Positions 52,072 to 62,275 of a stretch of 64,000 nucleotides of DNA are shown in pieces. Every line of letters starts with the position of its first letter. Within the stretch, counting starts at the first letter, position 1. Source of the stretch: Gari tellinella. Lineage: Eukaryota > Mollusca > Bivalvia > Cardiida > Psammobiidae. The position numbers and the translations under genes are program-made. The notes beneath the pieces are model-generated. The model had not been told where the DNA came from, ran no database searches, and worked only from the letters and a program-made list of their open reading frames with translations. The stretch lies in contig OV277866.1 in assembly GCA_922989275.2 (NCBI GenBank), positions 74,684,328 through 74,748,327 on the forward strand, read 5' to 3'.

Positions 52072-53770
52072 AGCTCACCTGGCACAAAGTGCCAAGGTGA
52101 GCTATTTTGATCGTGCTGTGTCCGTCGTCGTCCGTCCGTTCGTCCGTCGTCCGTCGTCAACAATTTCTTTAAATGACATCTCCTCCTAAACTACTTGATG
52201 GATTTTAACCAAACTTGGCAGAAATGGTCCTTATATGGTCCTCTTTGAAATTTGTTCAAATGTGTCCGGTCCGTTGCATATCTAGGTCACAGGAGCTAAA
52301 AATAGATCGTTTCAATAAAAACTTAAAAAATCTTCTTCTCTGAAGCCACAATACCCTGAGCTTAGATATTTGGCACAAAGCATCATCTATAGGAGCTCTA
52401 TCAAGATTGTTCAAATTATATCCTTGGGGTCAAAACTGGCCCCGCCCCGGGGGTCATAAATTTACATAGAGTTATATAGAGAAATTTTCAATCCTCTTCT
52501 TCTCTGAAACTAATATAGCTAGAGCTTTGATATTTGGCATGGTGTAACTTCTAGAGGTACTTGACCAATATTGTTCAAATGTTCTGGTCCGTTGCATATC
52601 TAGGTCACAGTAGCTAAAATTAGATTTTTTCAATTAAAACTTAGAAAATCTTCTTGTCTGAAATAACAGTACCCTGAGCTTAGATATTTGGCACAAAGCA
52701 TCATCTATAGGTCCTCTATCAAGATTGTTCAAATTATGTCCCTGGGGTCAAAAATGGCCCTGCCCCGGGGGTCACAAATTTACATAGAGTTATATAGTGA
52801 AATTTTTAAACCTCTTCTTCTCTGAAACTAATATAGCTAGAGCTTTGATATTTGGCATGGTGTAACTTCTAGAGGTACTTTACCAATATTGTTCAATTGT
52901 TTTCGGTCGTTGCATATCTAGGTCACAGGAGCTAAAAATAGATTTATTTTTTCAATGAAAAATTAAAAGATCGTCTTCTCTGAAACCACAGTACCCTGAG
53001 CTTAGATATTTTGCACAAAGCATCATCTACAGTTCCTCTACCAACATTGTTCACATTTTGTCCCTGGGGTAAAAAATGACCCCGTTCCAGGGGTCATAAA
53101 TTTACATAGAGTTATATAGGGAAATGTTCAAACCTCTTCTTCTCTGAAAGTAATGGGGCTAGAGCTTTGATATTTTGCATGGTGTAACCTTTAGAAGTAC
53201 TTTACCAATATTGTTCAAATGATTCAGGTCCGTTGCATATTTAGGTCACAGGAGCTAAAAATAGATATTTTCAATAAAAATTTAAAAAATCTTCTCCTCT
53301 GAAACCACAGTACCCTGAGCTTAGCTATTTGGCACAAAGCATCATCTTCAGGTCCTCTACCAAGATTGTTCAAATTATGTCCCTAGGGTCGAAAATGACC
53401 CCGCCCCGGGGTCACAAATTTACATAGAGTTATATAGTGAAATCTTCACACCTCTTCGTCTCTGTAACCAATATGGCTAGAGCTTTGATATTTGGCATGG
53501 TGTAACTTCTAGAGGTACTTTACCAATAGTTTTCAAATGTTTCCAGTCCGTTGCATAACTAGGTCCCAGTAGCTAAATATAGATTTTTTAAATTTTTTTT
53601 AAAAATTCTTCTCTGAAACCATAGTACCCTGAGCATAGCTATTTGGCACTCAGCATCATCCAATCAGCAAATTGCACAATCATATTGTCATAATTTCTCA
53701 GCATTCCAAGATATGTTACATTTACATCAATGGCTCCGGGTGAGCGATTTAGGGCCCTATACGGCTCTTG
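52072..53770. mobile_element. AGCTCACC-type repeat element A
   Basis: Starts AGCTCACCTGGCACAAAGTG-CCAAGGTGAGCT (itself a hairpin) and CGTCGTCCGTCCGTTCGTCC, ends AGGTGAGCGA-like TTTAGGGCCCTATACGGCTC-TTG. The interior is about four ~321-bp tandem units sharing CATAGAGTTATATAG, GCTAGAGCTTTGATATTTGG, CCGTTGCATATCTAGGTCAC, GTACCCTGAGCTTAG and CATCATCTA. Its end lies 13 nt before the exon 3 acceptor. No coding capacity. Confidence 0.82.
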
Positions 53771-53783
53771 TTTTGCTTTACAG

Positions 53784-53908
53784 GGCGGCAGGTAGTGGCG
53801 GGACTGCGGATATCACAGTCACAGTGACAGTAACAGACGTCAACGATAATAGTCCAGTACTAACGATCAGTCTTACACACCCGACTCTACTTGAATTCTC
53901 TCCACCAG
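53784..53908 (+). CDS. Cadherin-superfamily gene, exon 3
   Basis: 125 nt between acceptor TTGCTTTACAG| and donor CCACCAG|GTGAGG, phase 2 in and phase 1 out. It encodes the end of the first cadherin repeat, TADITVTVTVTDVNDNSPV, with the calcium-binding DVNDNSP linker diagnostic of cadherins, then the first strand of the next repeat (TLLEFSPP). Joining exons 2 and 3 regenerates an arginine codon (CG|G) and a continuous repeat of normal length. This exon is the strongest evidence for the gene. Confidence 0.9.
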
Positions 53909-53928
53909 GTGAGGACATAATTATATTA

Positions 53929-54179
53929 CAGTGGAGAAAACGTTATTTTTCCCAGTAAGTTTACGCGTTTACGCTCAACCTTTTATGTCCAGTGCAAACA
54001 TTTTTGAGCCAGATCAGACGCCGGGTTACCTGGCGTCTGATTAGGATCCAAACAGTTTTCCACTCAGATAAAAATGTAACGTCAAAATTGTCAAAAAGGT
54101 TATCCTTTTCTACATTTTATTGTTTTGCGTTTGCGTTTCGTTTACGTTTAAACGGGAAAGAATAACATATTTTCAACTG
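53929..54179. mobile_element. M1 MITE starting 20 nt after exon 3
   Basis: CAGTGGAGAAAACGTTATTT / AATAACATATTTTCAACTG, TA-flanked. H1 (about 53997-54060) has GACGCCGGGTTACCTGGCGT with slightly drifted outer arms. Confidence 0.82.
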
Positions 54180-54213
54180 TATAACTAGTTCCATTTGTTT
54201 TAACTTCCTTTTT

Positions 54214-57200
54214 AGTTCACCTGGCACACCGTGCCAAGGTGAGCTATTTTGATCGTCCTGTGTCCTGTGTCCGTCGTCGTCCGCCGTCAAGAATTTCTTT
54301 AAACGACATCTCCTCCTAAACTATTGGATGGATTTTAACCAAACTTAGCAGGATTCATCCTTATATAGACCTCTTTGAAAGTTGTTCAAATATTTCAGAT
54401 CCGTTGCATATCTAGATCACAGGAGCTAAAAATAGATCGATTCAATAAAAACTAAAAAAAATCTTCTTCTCTGAAACCACAGTACCCTGAGCTTAGATAT
54501 TTTGCACATAGCATCATCTACAGGTCCTCTATCAAGATTGTTCAAATAATGCTCTGGGGTCAAAAATGGCCCCGCCCCGGGGTCACAATTTTACAAAGAG
54601 TTATATAGTGAAATCTTCAAACCTCTTCTTTTCTGAAATTAATATAGCTAGAGCTTTGATATTTGGCATGGTTTAACTTCTTGAGGTACTTGACCAATAT
54701 TGTTCAAATGGTTTAGGTCCGTTGCATATCAAGGTCACAGGAGCTAAAAATAGATTTTTTCAATAAAAACTTAAAAAATCTTCTCCTCTGAAACCACAGT
54801 ACCCTGATCTTAGGTATTTTGCACAAAGCATCATCTTCAGGTCCTCTATCAAGTTTGTTCAAATAATGTCCCTGGGGTCAAAAATGACCCCGCCCCGAGG
54901 GTCACAAAGGACTGAGTTCACTAAGGGGTGAAATTGGCCCCATTTCCGATTACACCAAAAATATCACAGTTTGAAACACATTTTTTTGCTCGATAATAAA
55001 GATCATGTTGCCATAGCAACCATTTTCATTTGCTCATCTTAAATTACGTTTTTCATCAATTATTGAGCATATTATCACTGGAACATTATTTTACCAACTT
55101 TAAAGTACAAAGATATGATATAGCATTAGCCAAGTTGAAAACCTCAACATTAACGGAAAAATAAAGATACTGTTACCATAGCAACCAGCAAAATTTAGTC
55201 TAGAACAACATGTCTCTATATACATGTTATTCCTTGAATATATCTCGTTGTAATTTGATTTTACAGTGACACTGACACGACAGGAACTGTATGAAACATG
55301 ACAAATCCATGACACATTATTTTAAAAAGTGTTACATTTGTTACTATGGTAACCAATACAACGGCTTCCTACTGAATATAGGTTCACAAAGGGGTAAAAA
55401 CGGCTCATTTTCAGATTTAAGTTCACTAAGGGATGAAACTGGTCCCGTTTCAGATGTTACCAAAAATATCACAGTTGGATGCTAGTAATGGATAATGAAA
55501 GATAATACAGATTATGTTGCCATAGCAACCATTTTAATATACTCATCTAAAGTCACGCCTATCATAAATTATTGAGCATATCGTTATTGGAACATGTATT
55601 TTGAGAACCTTAAAATACAACAATATGATATATCATTAGCCCAGTTGAAAATCTAAACAAAATAAAGATCCTGTTGCCATAGCAACCAGCTAAAATTTAC
55701 TCTAGAAAAACCTGACTCTATATATATTTTTTTAAACATGTTGTGTTGTAATTTAATTTTACAGTGACACCAATACAACATGATATGTACGAAACATGAC
55801 ACAGCCATGACAGATTATCATATTAAGAGTAACATGTGTTGCTATGGTAACCAATACAACGACTTCTTACTGAATATAGGTTCACAAAGGGGTGAAATCG
55901 GTTCAATTTTAGATTTCACCAAAATATCATAGTTGGATGCTGGTGGAGGATAAATGAAATCAAATATTAAATATATTCTTGAAAAAAAGATCATGTTGCC
56001 ATAGCAACAAGTTTAATATACATGTTATCTTCTACTACATGTATCACATTTTTATCAATTATTGCGCACTTTACACATCATCATTCGAATATTTATTTTG
56101 ATAACTTTGAAATGCAAAAATATGAGATAGCATTAGCCAAATCGAAAACCTCATCACGAACAAAAAATGAAATTATGTTACCATAGCAACAACAAACTTT
56201 ACTATAGAAACATGTTTCTCTACATAATTATTTTAATATGTCTTGTTGTAATTTAATTTTACAGTGACACCAATACGACAGGAAATGTATGAAACATGGC
56301 TTATCCATGGCACACACATCTGCTGGTTTGACATAGGTTAATAGCGTAGCTTTGGGTTCAAATTCCCCCACCAGATTTACGGGTTTTTCTTGTTTTAAAT
56401 ATGAGCACAGTTGTCGACAATCTTGATTTTCAAGCCACTTAATCCTTATTTGATAAGAAATGTACCGCTGAAATTTCTTGACTGTCGACTACTGTGCTCA
56501 TATTTTAAATTCAGTATCAACGTAATTTTCTGGGTGAAATTGACGAAAATCACGGTGAGAAGGGATAGTTCTATTGACCGGAGGACTATGATATGTAGCG
56601 TTTTAACACAAAATAAAACGTTTTTGCAGTAAGTTCGATGTATTACCAACCAACGTCAGTAGGATATTCAAAAAGATTAAGAACTTGGATAATTGATGAA
56701 TTTCTAGGCCAATTTCACCCCTTACTGAACTTTGTCCTTTACATAGAGTTACATAGTGAAATCAAACCTCTTATTTTCTAAAACTAATATTAGAGCTTTA
56801 ATATTTGGCATAGTGTAACTTCTAGAGGTACATTACCAATATTGCTCAAATGGTGTAGGTCCGTTGCATATCTAGGTCACAGGAGCTAAAAATAGATTTT
56901 TTTTTCAATAAAAACTTAAAAAATCTACTTCTCTGTAACCACAGTACCCTGAGCTTAGATTTTTGCACAAAGCATCATCTGCAGTTCCTCTATCAAGATT
57001 AGTCAAATTATGTCCCTGGGGTTAAATATGACCCCGCCCCAGGGGTCACACATTTACACAGAGTTATATAGTGAAATCTTCAAATCTCTTCTTCTCTGAG
57101 ACTAATATAGCTAGAGCTTTGATATTTGGCATGGGGTAACTTCTAGAGGTATACTAGTACTTTACCAATATTGTTCAAATAGTTCCGGTCCGTTGCATAT

Positions 57201-57410
57201 CTAGGTCACATGAGCTAAACATAGATTTTTTTCTTATTTTTTTTCTTCTCCTCTGAAACTACAGTACCCTAAGCTTAGCTATTTTGCACTCAGCATCATC
57301 CAATCAGTAATTGGCACAATCATATCGTCATAATTTCTCAGCTTTCCTAGATATGTTACATTTACATCAACGGTCCAAGGTGAGCGATTTAGGGCCGTAT
57401 ACGGCTCTTG
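54214..57410. mobile_element. AGCTCACC-type repeat element B, with nested insert
   Basis: AGTTCACCTGGCACACCGTG-CCAAGGTGAGCT start and TTTAGGGCCGTATACGGCTC-TTG end, built of the same ~321-bp units as element A. Interrupted at 54909-56737 by another element. Confidence 0.8.
54909..56737. mobile_element. 1.8-kb TIR element rich in X-box motifs
   Basis: TIRs GGACTGAGTTCACTAAGGGG-TGAAATTGGCC / GGCCAATTTCACCCCTTACT-GAACTTTGTCC. The interior has about three ~470-bp units (starting near 54918, 55421 and 55890) sharing AAAATATCACAGTTGGATGC, TTGTAATTTAATTTTACAGTG-ACAC and CCAATACAACG. Eight copies of GTTRCYATRGYAAC-type palindromes occur between 55007 and 56190. A foldback (TATGAGCACAGTTGTCGAC / GTCGACTACTGTGCTCATA) lies at about 56399-56505. 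No transposase frame was found, so it is non-autonomous. Confidence 0.75.
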
Positions 57411-57713
57411 TATTTATTTTGCGCCGTACAGCTTACATGTACAGTGCTTATTATTCATTTATGTTTGAGTGGTAAACAGCTTGGTACTGTTATTTCTCGC
57501 CTACATCTCCGCTGTTGTTTTCCATGTTGTGTTTGCTGACAGAATGGATCTTGATCAAACACTGATCATCATAAAACGCTTTGGCTTGATCTATACTTTT
57601 CAGAAATGTAAAAAGACATATTATTGTAATATACAGAACAAGCAATATGTTTTACATCGCCCTCTATAACTCTGTATCCTATGGCTGTCTGTTTAGTTTT
57701 GTTTGACCACTTA

Positions 57714-57960
57714 CAGTGGAGAATCTGTAATTCTTTCCCGTTTAAATGCAAACGAAACGCAATCGCAAACCACTACAATGTAGAAAATAACTACTTTTTG
57801 ACATTTTTCAGTATCTATTTTTATCTGAGTGGCAAACAGTTTGGAGCCTGATCAGACGCCGGGTTACCCGGCGTCTGATCTGACTCCATACTGATTGTAT
57901 TGGAAATGATAGTTTTAGCGTAAACGCGTTTATTGGGAAAGAAACACGTTTTATCCACTG
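57714..57960. mobile_element. M1 MITE, 247 bp
   Basis: TA at 57712-57713 and 57961-57962. Left CAGTGGAGAATCTGTAATTC, right GAAACACGTTTTATCCACTG. H1 (about 57833-57897) has perfect GACGCCGGG / CCCGGCGTC. Confidence 0.88.
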
Positions 57961-57961
57961 T

Positions 57962-58155
57962 AAAACAGGCTGACCGTAAAGCACAATGCGTCTGAACACG
58001 CGTTCTGATTTACTTTCATCCTGCTTTAAGCTACAATTTGTTCTAATTTATAGAAAGTGTATCTTATGGCTCATATCAATGGCTGTTTAAAGTAGACCTA
58101 TGTTCTTTAGTGTCGGAATGAATTAAAGTCGTAAATAATGTAAATGTGTAACCCG
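57962..58155. mobile_element. M3 remnant (H2) adjoining M1
   Basis: AAAACAGGCTGACCGTAAAG-CACAATGCGTC / CACGCGTTCTGATTTACTTT-CATCCTGCTTTAAG. The right part ends near GTGTAACCCGTAC. The left TIR is missing. Confidence 0.6.
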
Positions 58156-58760
58156 TACAATACAATAGGTCTACTATAATCCATATCTTATAAATACTAA
58201 ATTGTCCACTACCAGCTAGCATATGAAAGTTTTCTTAACTAGGAGAAGGTCGTAATAAATCTTGATAGAACTTGTGAACTAACCCTTTTTCCTTCATGTT
58301 TATTTTTAATGAAGAATGCGTGTTTGTAGATTTCTTTGGAAATAAAATACGAGGGTGTTTAAAAAAGTAATGATACTTGATCAATAACTTTAATATAATA
58401 AGTGCTAAATACACATGTGATATGTCATTTTGTAGAACAATTTGTTGTCTACACAATAGTATAGTGCACAATAACATCAATTGACTCGATAATTCCCAAA
58501 ATGAATCTAAATAACCCCTACTCGATGACACTTATGTGTTAAATTTGTTAATTTTATCCTTATATGTATTATCAAATATTACTACTGGGTAAGCTCTTAA
58601 TTATTACAACAGCAAAAACAACCTATCATTTGATAGTGTTTGTCTTATCCTCCAAATTAAGATTTATATATTCTCAGTTTTCTCCACAGGCAGCAGAAAC
58701 GCTTTTATCAATAACAACATAAAAATAACAGACACAACAGCAAAATATAGTTCAGATTGT
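58156..58760. other. Mostly unrecognised; one mariner-like terminal sequence
   Basis: ACGAGGGTGTTTAAAAAAGT-AATG at about 58348 resembles a mariner terminal repeat, but no partner or transposase is present. The rest is AT-rich. Confidence 0.35.
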
Positions 58761-59045
58761 AAGGTAAAACCCCTCTATAACGACCACAAAGTTAACTAAA
58801 TTATTTTTGTTAATAAGATGGACGGCTGTTTAAAGCTGCTACATGTACCTGCATTTCAAATAATACCTGGCTACCATTTCTCCGGATTTTTCCTAAGTCT
58901 TCGGATTTTTATCCTAGCAGATGGTAGCTTAAAACAGGCTAAAAGTAAAGCAGAATGCGCCTTGATGCGCATTATGCTTTACTTTAAACCTGTTTTAAGC
59001 AGTCATGGGTCTTCGAAACTAAAAACAAACTATGCGGTAAAGGTA
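58761..59045. mobile_element. M4 left end followed by M3 right half
   Basis: GTAAAACCCCTCTATAACGA-CCAC (M4 left), then H2 hairpin AGCTTAAAACAGGCTAAAAG...GAATGCGCC / TGCGCATTATGC...CCTGTTTTAAGC (about 58926-59002), running to GCGGTAAAGG. Confidence 0.65.
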
Positions 59046-59199
59046 TACGATTAGTAAAATAGCGTCTGAGAAATAAAAATAATTGAAATCTTCCAATTTA
59101 TGGAAGCCCTGACAATAAATGAGCGTACTAGAGATGGTTTACTTTGATTGTTATCCTACCAACTTGCACGATTTGGTTCATTCTCAATTGGTCCTACAG

Positions 59200-59277
59200 A
59201 TACCAATGTAGCAGATCTATCACACACTGATGCTGACGTGACTAGTGCATTCAAACAAGCAACTTACGCAATCACTG
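59200..59277 (+). CDS. Cadherin-superfamily gene, exon 4
   Basis: 78 nt between acceptor ATTGGTCCTACAG| and donor CACTG|GTGAGT, phase 1 in and out. It encodes DTNVADLSHTDADVTSAFKQ-ATYAIT, the A/D-x-D...Y-x-I block of a cadherin repeat (compare V-x-A-x-D-x-D-x-G...Y-S-I). It continues the repeat begun in exon 3 and joins exon 5 within the same repeat. Short but supported by both splice sites, the phases and the motif. Confidence 0.78.
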
Positions 59278-59306
59278 GTGAGTAACCTACTCGTATATTC
59301 CTACTA

Positions 59307-59635
59307 CAAAGTGCTCCCTCCCTACAACGATTCCCTCCCATCAACGACTCACTCCTTACAACGACCTTTGTCGCAGTTCCCTTAACTAGACAATTGTCTC
59401 CTACCTATTCACGGCTGTAATGTCATCTGTCGTATGCTGTTTTTCTCAATGTTACTAAATGGACATTGTGTCAGAAAAAAACTTAATTACGAGTGACAAA
59501 CAGCGAGTTACGCGGCGTCTGATCTGGATTCAAGCTATTGCAAATGTAAGTTAGTATCCCCCTATAACGACTCCCTCCGAACAACGAACACAATTTGTGT
59601 CTCCCATTCGGTGTCGTTGTGGAGAGGGAGCACTG
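59307..59635. mobile_element. M5 MITE starting 29 nt after exon 4
   Basis: CAAAGTGCTCCCTCCCTACA ... TTGTGGAGAGGGAGCACTG, then TA. The hairpin has lost its left arm (GACAAACAGCGAGTTACGCG-GCGTCTGATCTGG). Confidence 0.8.
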
Positions 59636-59732
59636 TATTTCCACCCCGTAGAATGTAGAATTCAGATCATGGAAGATGCATACGTCTTATATGCCACATG
59701 GTCATATCATGTACTTGTTTGTTTTGGTTTAA

Positions 59733-59978
59733 CCCGTTCCCTTATAGAAGCGCCTTTTAGCACATCATATTGATTCCTACACGAAAGAAAATAGTTCCAA
59801 TTTTTACGGTCATGAATATGTATCATAAAGAATATTTTCTTTATTCTAGCACGTGGAAGCTTAAAGCAGGCTGAAAGTAAAGCAGAATACGCCTTAGGGC
59901 GCATTTTGCTTTACTTTCAACCTGCTTTAAGTGATTATATATGTCTTCAATGTTAGAAACAGGCTATGGGGTAAAGGG
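59733..59978. mobile_element. M3 MITE with H2
   Basis: TTAA at 59729-59732 and 59979-59982. Left CCCGTTCCCTTATAG, right CTATGGGGTAAAGGG. H2 (about 59858-59933) has AATACGCC / GGGCGCATT. Confidence 0.85.
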
Positions 59979-60156
59979 TTAACGGTACTGTAGCACAATT
60001 AGTTCTACCTGTTACCCCCAACATGATCATGGCTGGGAGGCGCTGCCAGATTAGGACAAAGTTGGTGTTTAAAATTCAAATTTAAAAGACCCTTGATCAA
60101 AACCAGATGTGTGAAAGAGAGATAGATAGATATAGTGAATCTAACACCACCGTGAG

Positions 60157-60275
60157 TGTCAGATAAGAATATCCCACCCGAGTTTTGAAGATATTTTTGG
60201 AACACGAGGCTTTGCCGAGTGTTCCAAAAATATCATCAAAGTCGGGTGGGATATTCATCTGATACTAAACTGTGT
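60157..60275. repeat. Foldback, ~50-bp arms
   Basis: TCAGATAAGAATATCCCACC-CGA...GATATTTTTGGAACACGAGG / CCGAGTGTTCCAAAAATATC...TCGGGTGGGATATTCATCTG-A. Confidence 0.82.
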
Positions 60276-60723
60276 TTATTTTCTCACCTCGTCAACCCCA
60301 AAAACGCGTTTAACTTGCTATACAGTGGCGAGTTGTATTTTAAGGCGTTAATGCATGCATAAGGACGTCATGACGACGTCAAAACAACGGCAATAACAAC
60401 CAATCATAAGATAGTTCCATTAGTTCGGCTTGTCTGTCCGGACAGATAAGGTTTTCTCCCATTCTCGCCCATGTGGGATAGAGATTTCCCCATGTGGAAT
60501 CACTCTATCCTCCATACCACGTGGCGTCTTTTACTGTTTTCATCCGAGCTTTACCACTAGCGCTGCATGACGCGGGTAACTAAATGGCGTCATTTATTAT
60601 GGCGTTACTATATAAACAACGTCGTGTTTGGCGGAAAAAGTGCGCAGAAACTGCAATCATTTCAGTATTTATATCATGTTTTAATGATTTAAATGGGAGA
60701 AAAAAAATCCACCATTCGTTTTG

Positions 60724-60843
60724 TTGATGTAGGATAGAAATTTTCTGCCCCTCGGGTCAGAAAATTCACGAAGGGACTTGGCAAGCCTCGTCCCTGCATG
60801 CATTTTCTGACCCTCGGGGGAGAAAATTTCTATCCTACATCAA
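60724..60843. repeat. Foldback, ~45-bp arms
   Basis: GTTGATGTAGGATAGAAATT-TTCTGCCCC... / GGGGGAGAAAATTTCTATCC-TACATCAAC, with inner CGAAGGGACTTGG / CCTCGTCCCTGC. Confidence 0.82.
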
Positions 60844-61192
60844 CACTCATGGTGGATTCTTATAATCTCACACCCCCTTGATTTCGGGATACCTCTGTCC
60901 GAGAGGTGAGAAAGATAGATACATACCAACATTCAGCACCGAAGGGGTTCAACATTTTATAATTTTCAGTGGAACTTTGATATCAGGATCTCGGTTAAGT
61001 CAAACATACCTGTATTTCAAAGTCGAAACGAGACAGTCACGTTTTAACTTTGAAATAAAGTTATGTTAGCCATAATCGAATTTGAAATAACTAAATTCAT
61101 TAAAAGATAAATCTGATAGTTCAAGTAAAGCCACTTTGAAATAGCGATGTGCGACTGTACTTCAATCAGAATGGCAAATGACTTTCACTTAT

Positions 61193-61409
61193 TTGTGCCC
61201 ATTGGATTCTTCCATGCTTATATATTGGATTAGTTCATTTTTTATACAAAGGGATGCCTGGTCAAAATTTTCATTTTCATTTTGCTTTATATTGAAATTC
61301 CTATCAGCAAACAGTGTAGATTCTGATCAGACGTCGCATAATGCGGCGTCTGATCAGAATCTACACAGTTTGCCTATGTCCAATATATTGGAGCGTTGGC
61401 ACAAATGGG
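61193..61409. mobile_element. M6 MITE with perfect H1
   Basis: Left TTTGTGCCCATTGGATTC (TTAA lost), right GGCACAAATGGG + TTAA 61410-61413. H1 at 61308-61372: CAAACAGTGTAGATTCTGAT-CAGACGTCGCA / TGCGGCGTCTGATCAGAATC-TACACAGTTTG, i.e. GTGTAGATTC arms. Confidence 0.85.
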
Positions 61410-61446
61410 TTAAGTATGATAAGACGTCACATTACTCCACGTTTAA

Positions 61447-61652
61447 CCCTTAGCCCGCCAAATAAATTGTCGTCTGCTATATTTCTCGTCTGCTTCAAGT
61501 TTCAAAGTGCTTCAAAGTTGCTCAAAATTGCTGAAAATGTTGTCTGAGTGTCAAACAGCTTGGATCCGGATGAGACGCCGAGTTACTCGGCGTCTCATCC
61601 GGATCCAAGCTGTTTGCATATGGAGCTATAGTCGTGAGTGGCAGGCTATGGG
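61447..61652. mobile_element. M7-like MITE with perfect H1
   Basis: TTAA at 61443-61446 and 61653-61656. Left CCCTTAGCCCGCC, right GGCAGGCTATGGG. H1 at 61552-61616 has a whole variant arm set: GCTTGGATCCGGATGAGACG-CCGAG / CTCGGCGTCTCATCCGGATC-CAAGC. Confidence 0.87.
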
Positions 61653-61757
61653 TTAATCAAGCTTCAAACGGTGTTCAATGCACATCGCTGTATTTAATCG
61701 TAAATGCTACCATATTTGCCATTGTATAACGCCGAAATCGGAATATATTTCTTGTAG

Positions 61758-61919
61758 GTGGGGATCCAAATAATCGTTTCAAAATAGCAGGATCAATACT
61801 TGAGACAGCCAGTGCCTTGATTGACTACACGGAAACAAATTCCTTCACTCTTACGATAACGGCAACAGATACCGACCAGCCCTCCAGAATTCACACTCAG
61901 ACAGTTGCTATACCCATCA
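61758..61919 (+). CDS. Cadherin-superfamily gene, exon 5
   Basis: 162 nt between acceptor TTTCTTGTAG| and donor ATCA|GTAAGT, phase 1 in and out. It completes a cadherin repeat: NNRFKIAGSILETASALIDY (strands with the L-D-Y-E-like IDYTE), then FTLTITATDTDQPS, the classic V-x-A-x-D-x-G-x-P region, and TQTVAIPI. No further exon was recognised before the window ends, so the 3' part lies outside. The specific cadherin subtype cannot be told from two repeats. Confidence 0.87.
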
Positions 61920-61936
61920 GTAAGTAGACCAAGATA

Positions 61937-62163
61937 CAGTGGAGAAAACGTTATAACGCGTTTGAGCTAAAACTATTAATTCCATTGTAAACAAATTGGA
62001 GCCAGATCAGACGCCGGGTAACCCGGCGTCTGATCAGGCTCCAAACTGTTTGCTACCAAGATAAAAATGAATTATCAGAATTGTCTACAAGTTGCACTTC
62101 TCTACGTTTTAGTGTTTTGCGTTACGTTTCGTTTAAACGGGAAAGAATAACGTATTCTCCACA
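61937..62163. mobile_element. M1 MITE starting 17 nt after exon 5
   Basis: Left CAGTGGAGAAAACGTTATAA, right GAATAACGTATTCTCCACAT-G. H1 (about 61989-62053) has GGAGCCAGATCAGACGCCGG mirrored by CCGGCGTCTGATCAGGCTCC. Confidence 0.85.
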
Positions 62164-62275
62164 TGTACATTGTCATTGTCAAAGTGCGGACCCATGGTAA
62201 TGTAAAAGTAGTGGGAACATTCCAAAAGGGAGAGGTTATTATTTCCCAATACACACATTGTGCTAAAAAGTGCTA

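Noticed and set aside
53713..53958. Cadherin piece as an 81-codon gene starting at ATG 53713
   Set aside because: The part before 53784 is the end of an AGCTCACC repeat and the part after 53908 enters an M1 MITE; only the segment between splice sites is coding.
38300..61950. M1 and M5 elements as intron-creating 'introners' in the cadherin gene
   Set aside because: Introners make up the whole intron and supply splice sites; here introns are 2.5-10 kb and the MITEs start after the donor, so proximity alone does not support it.
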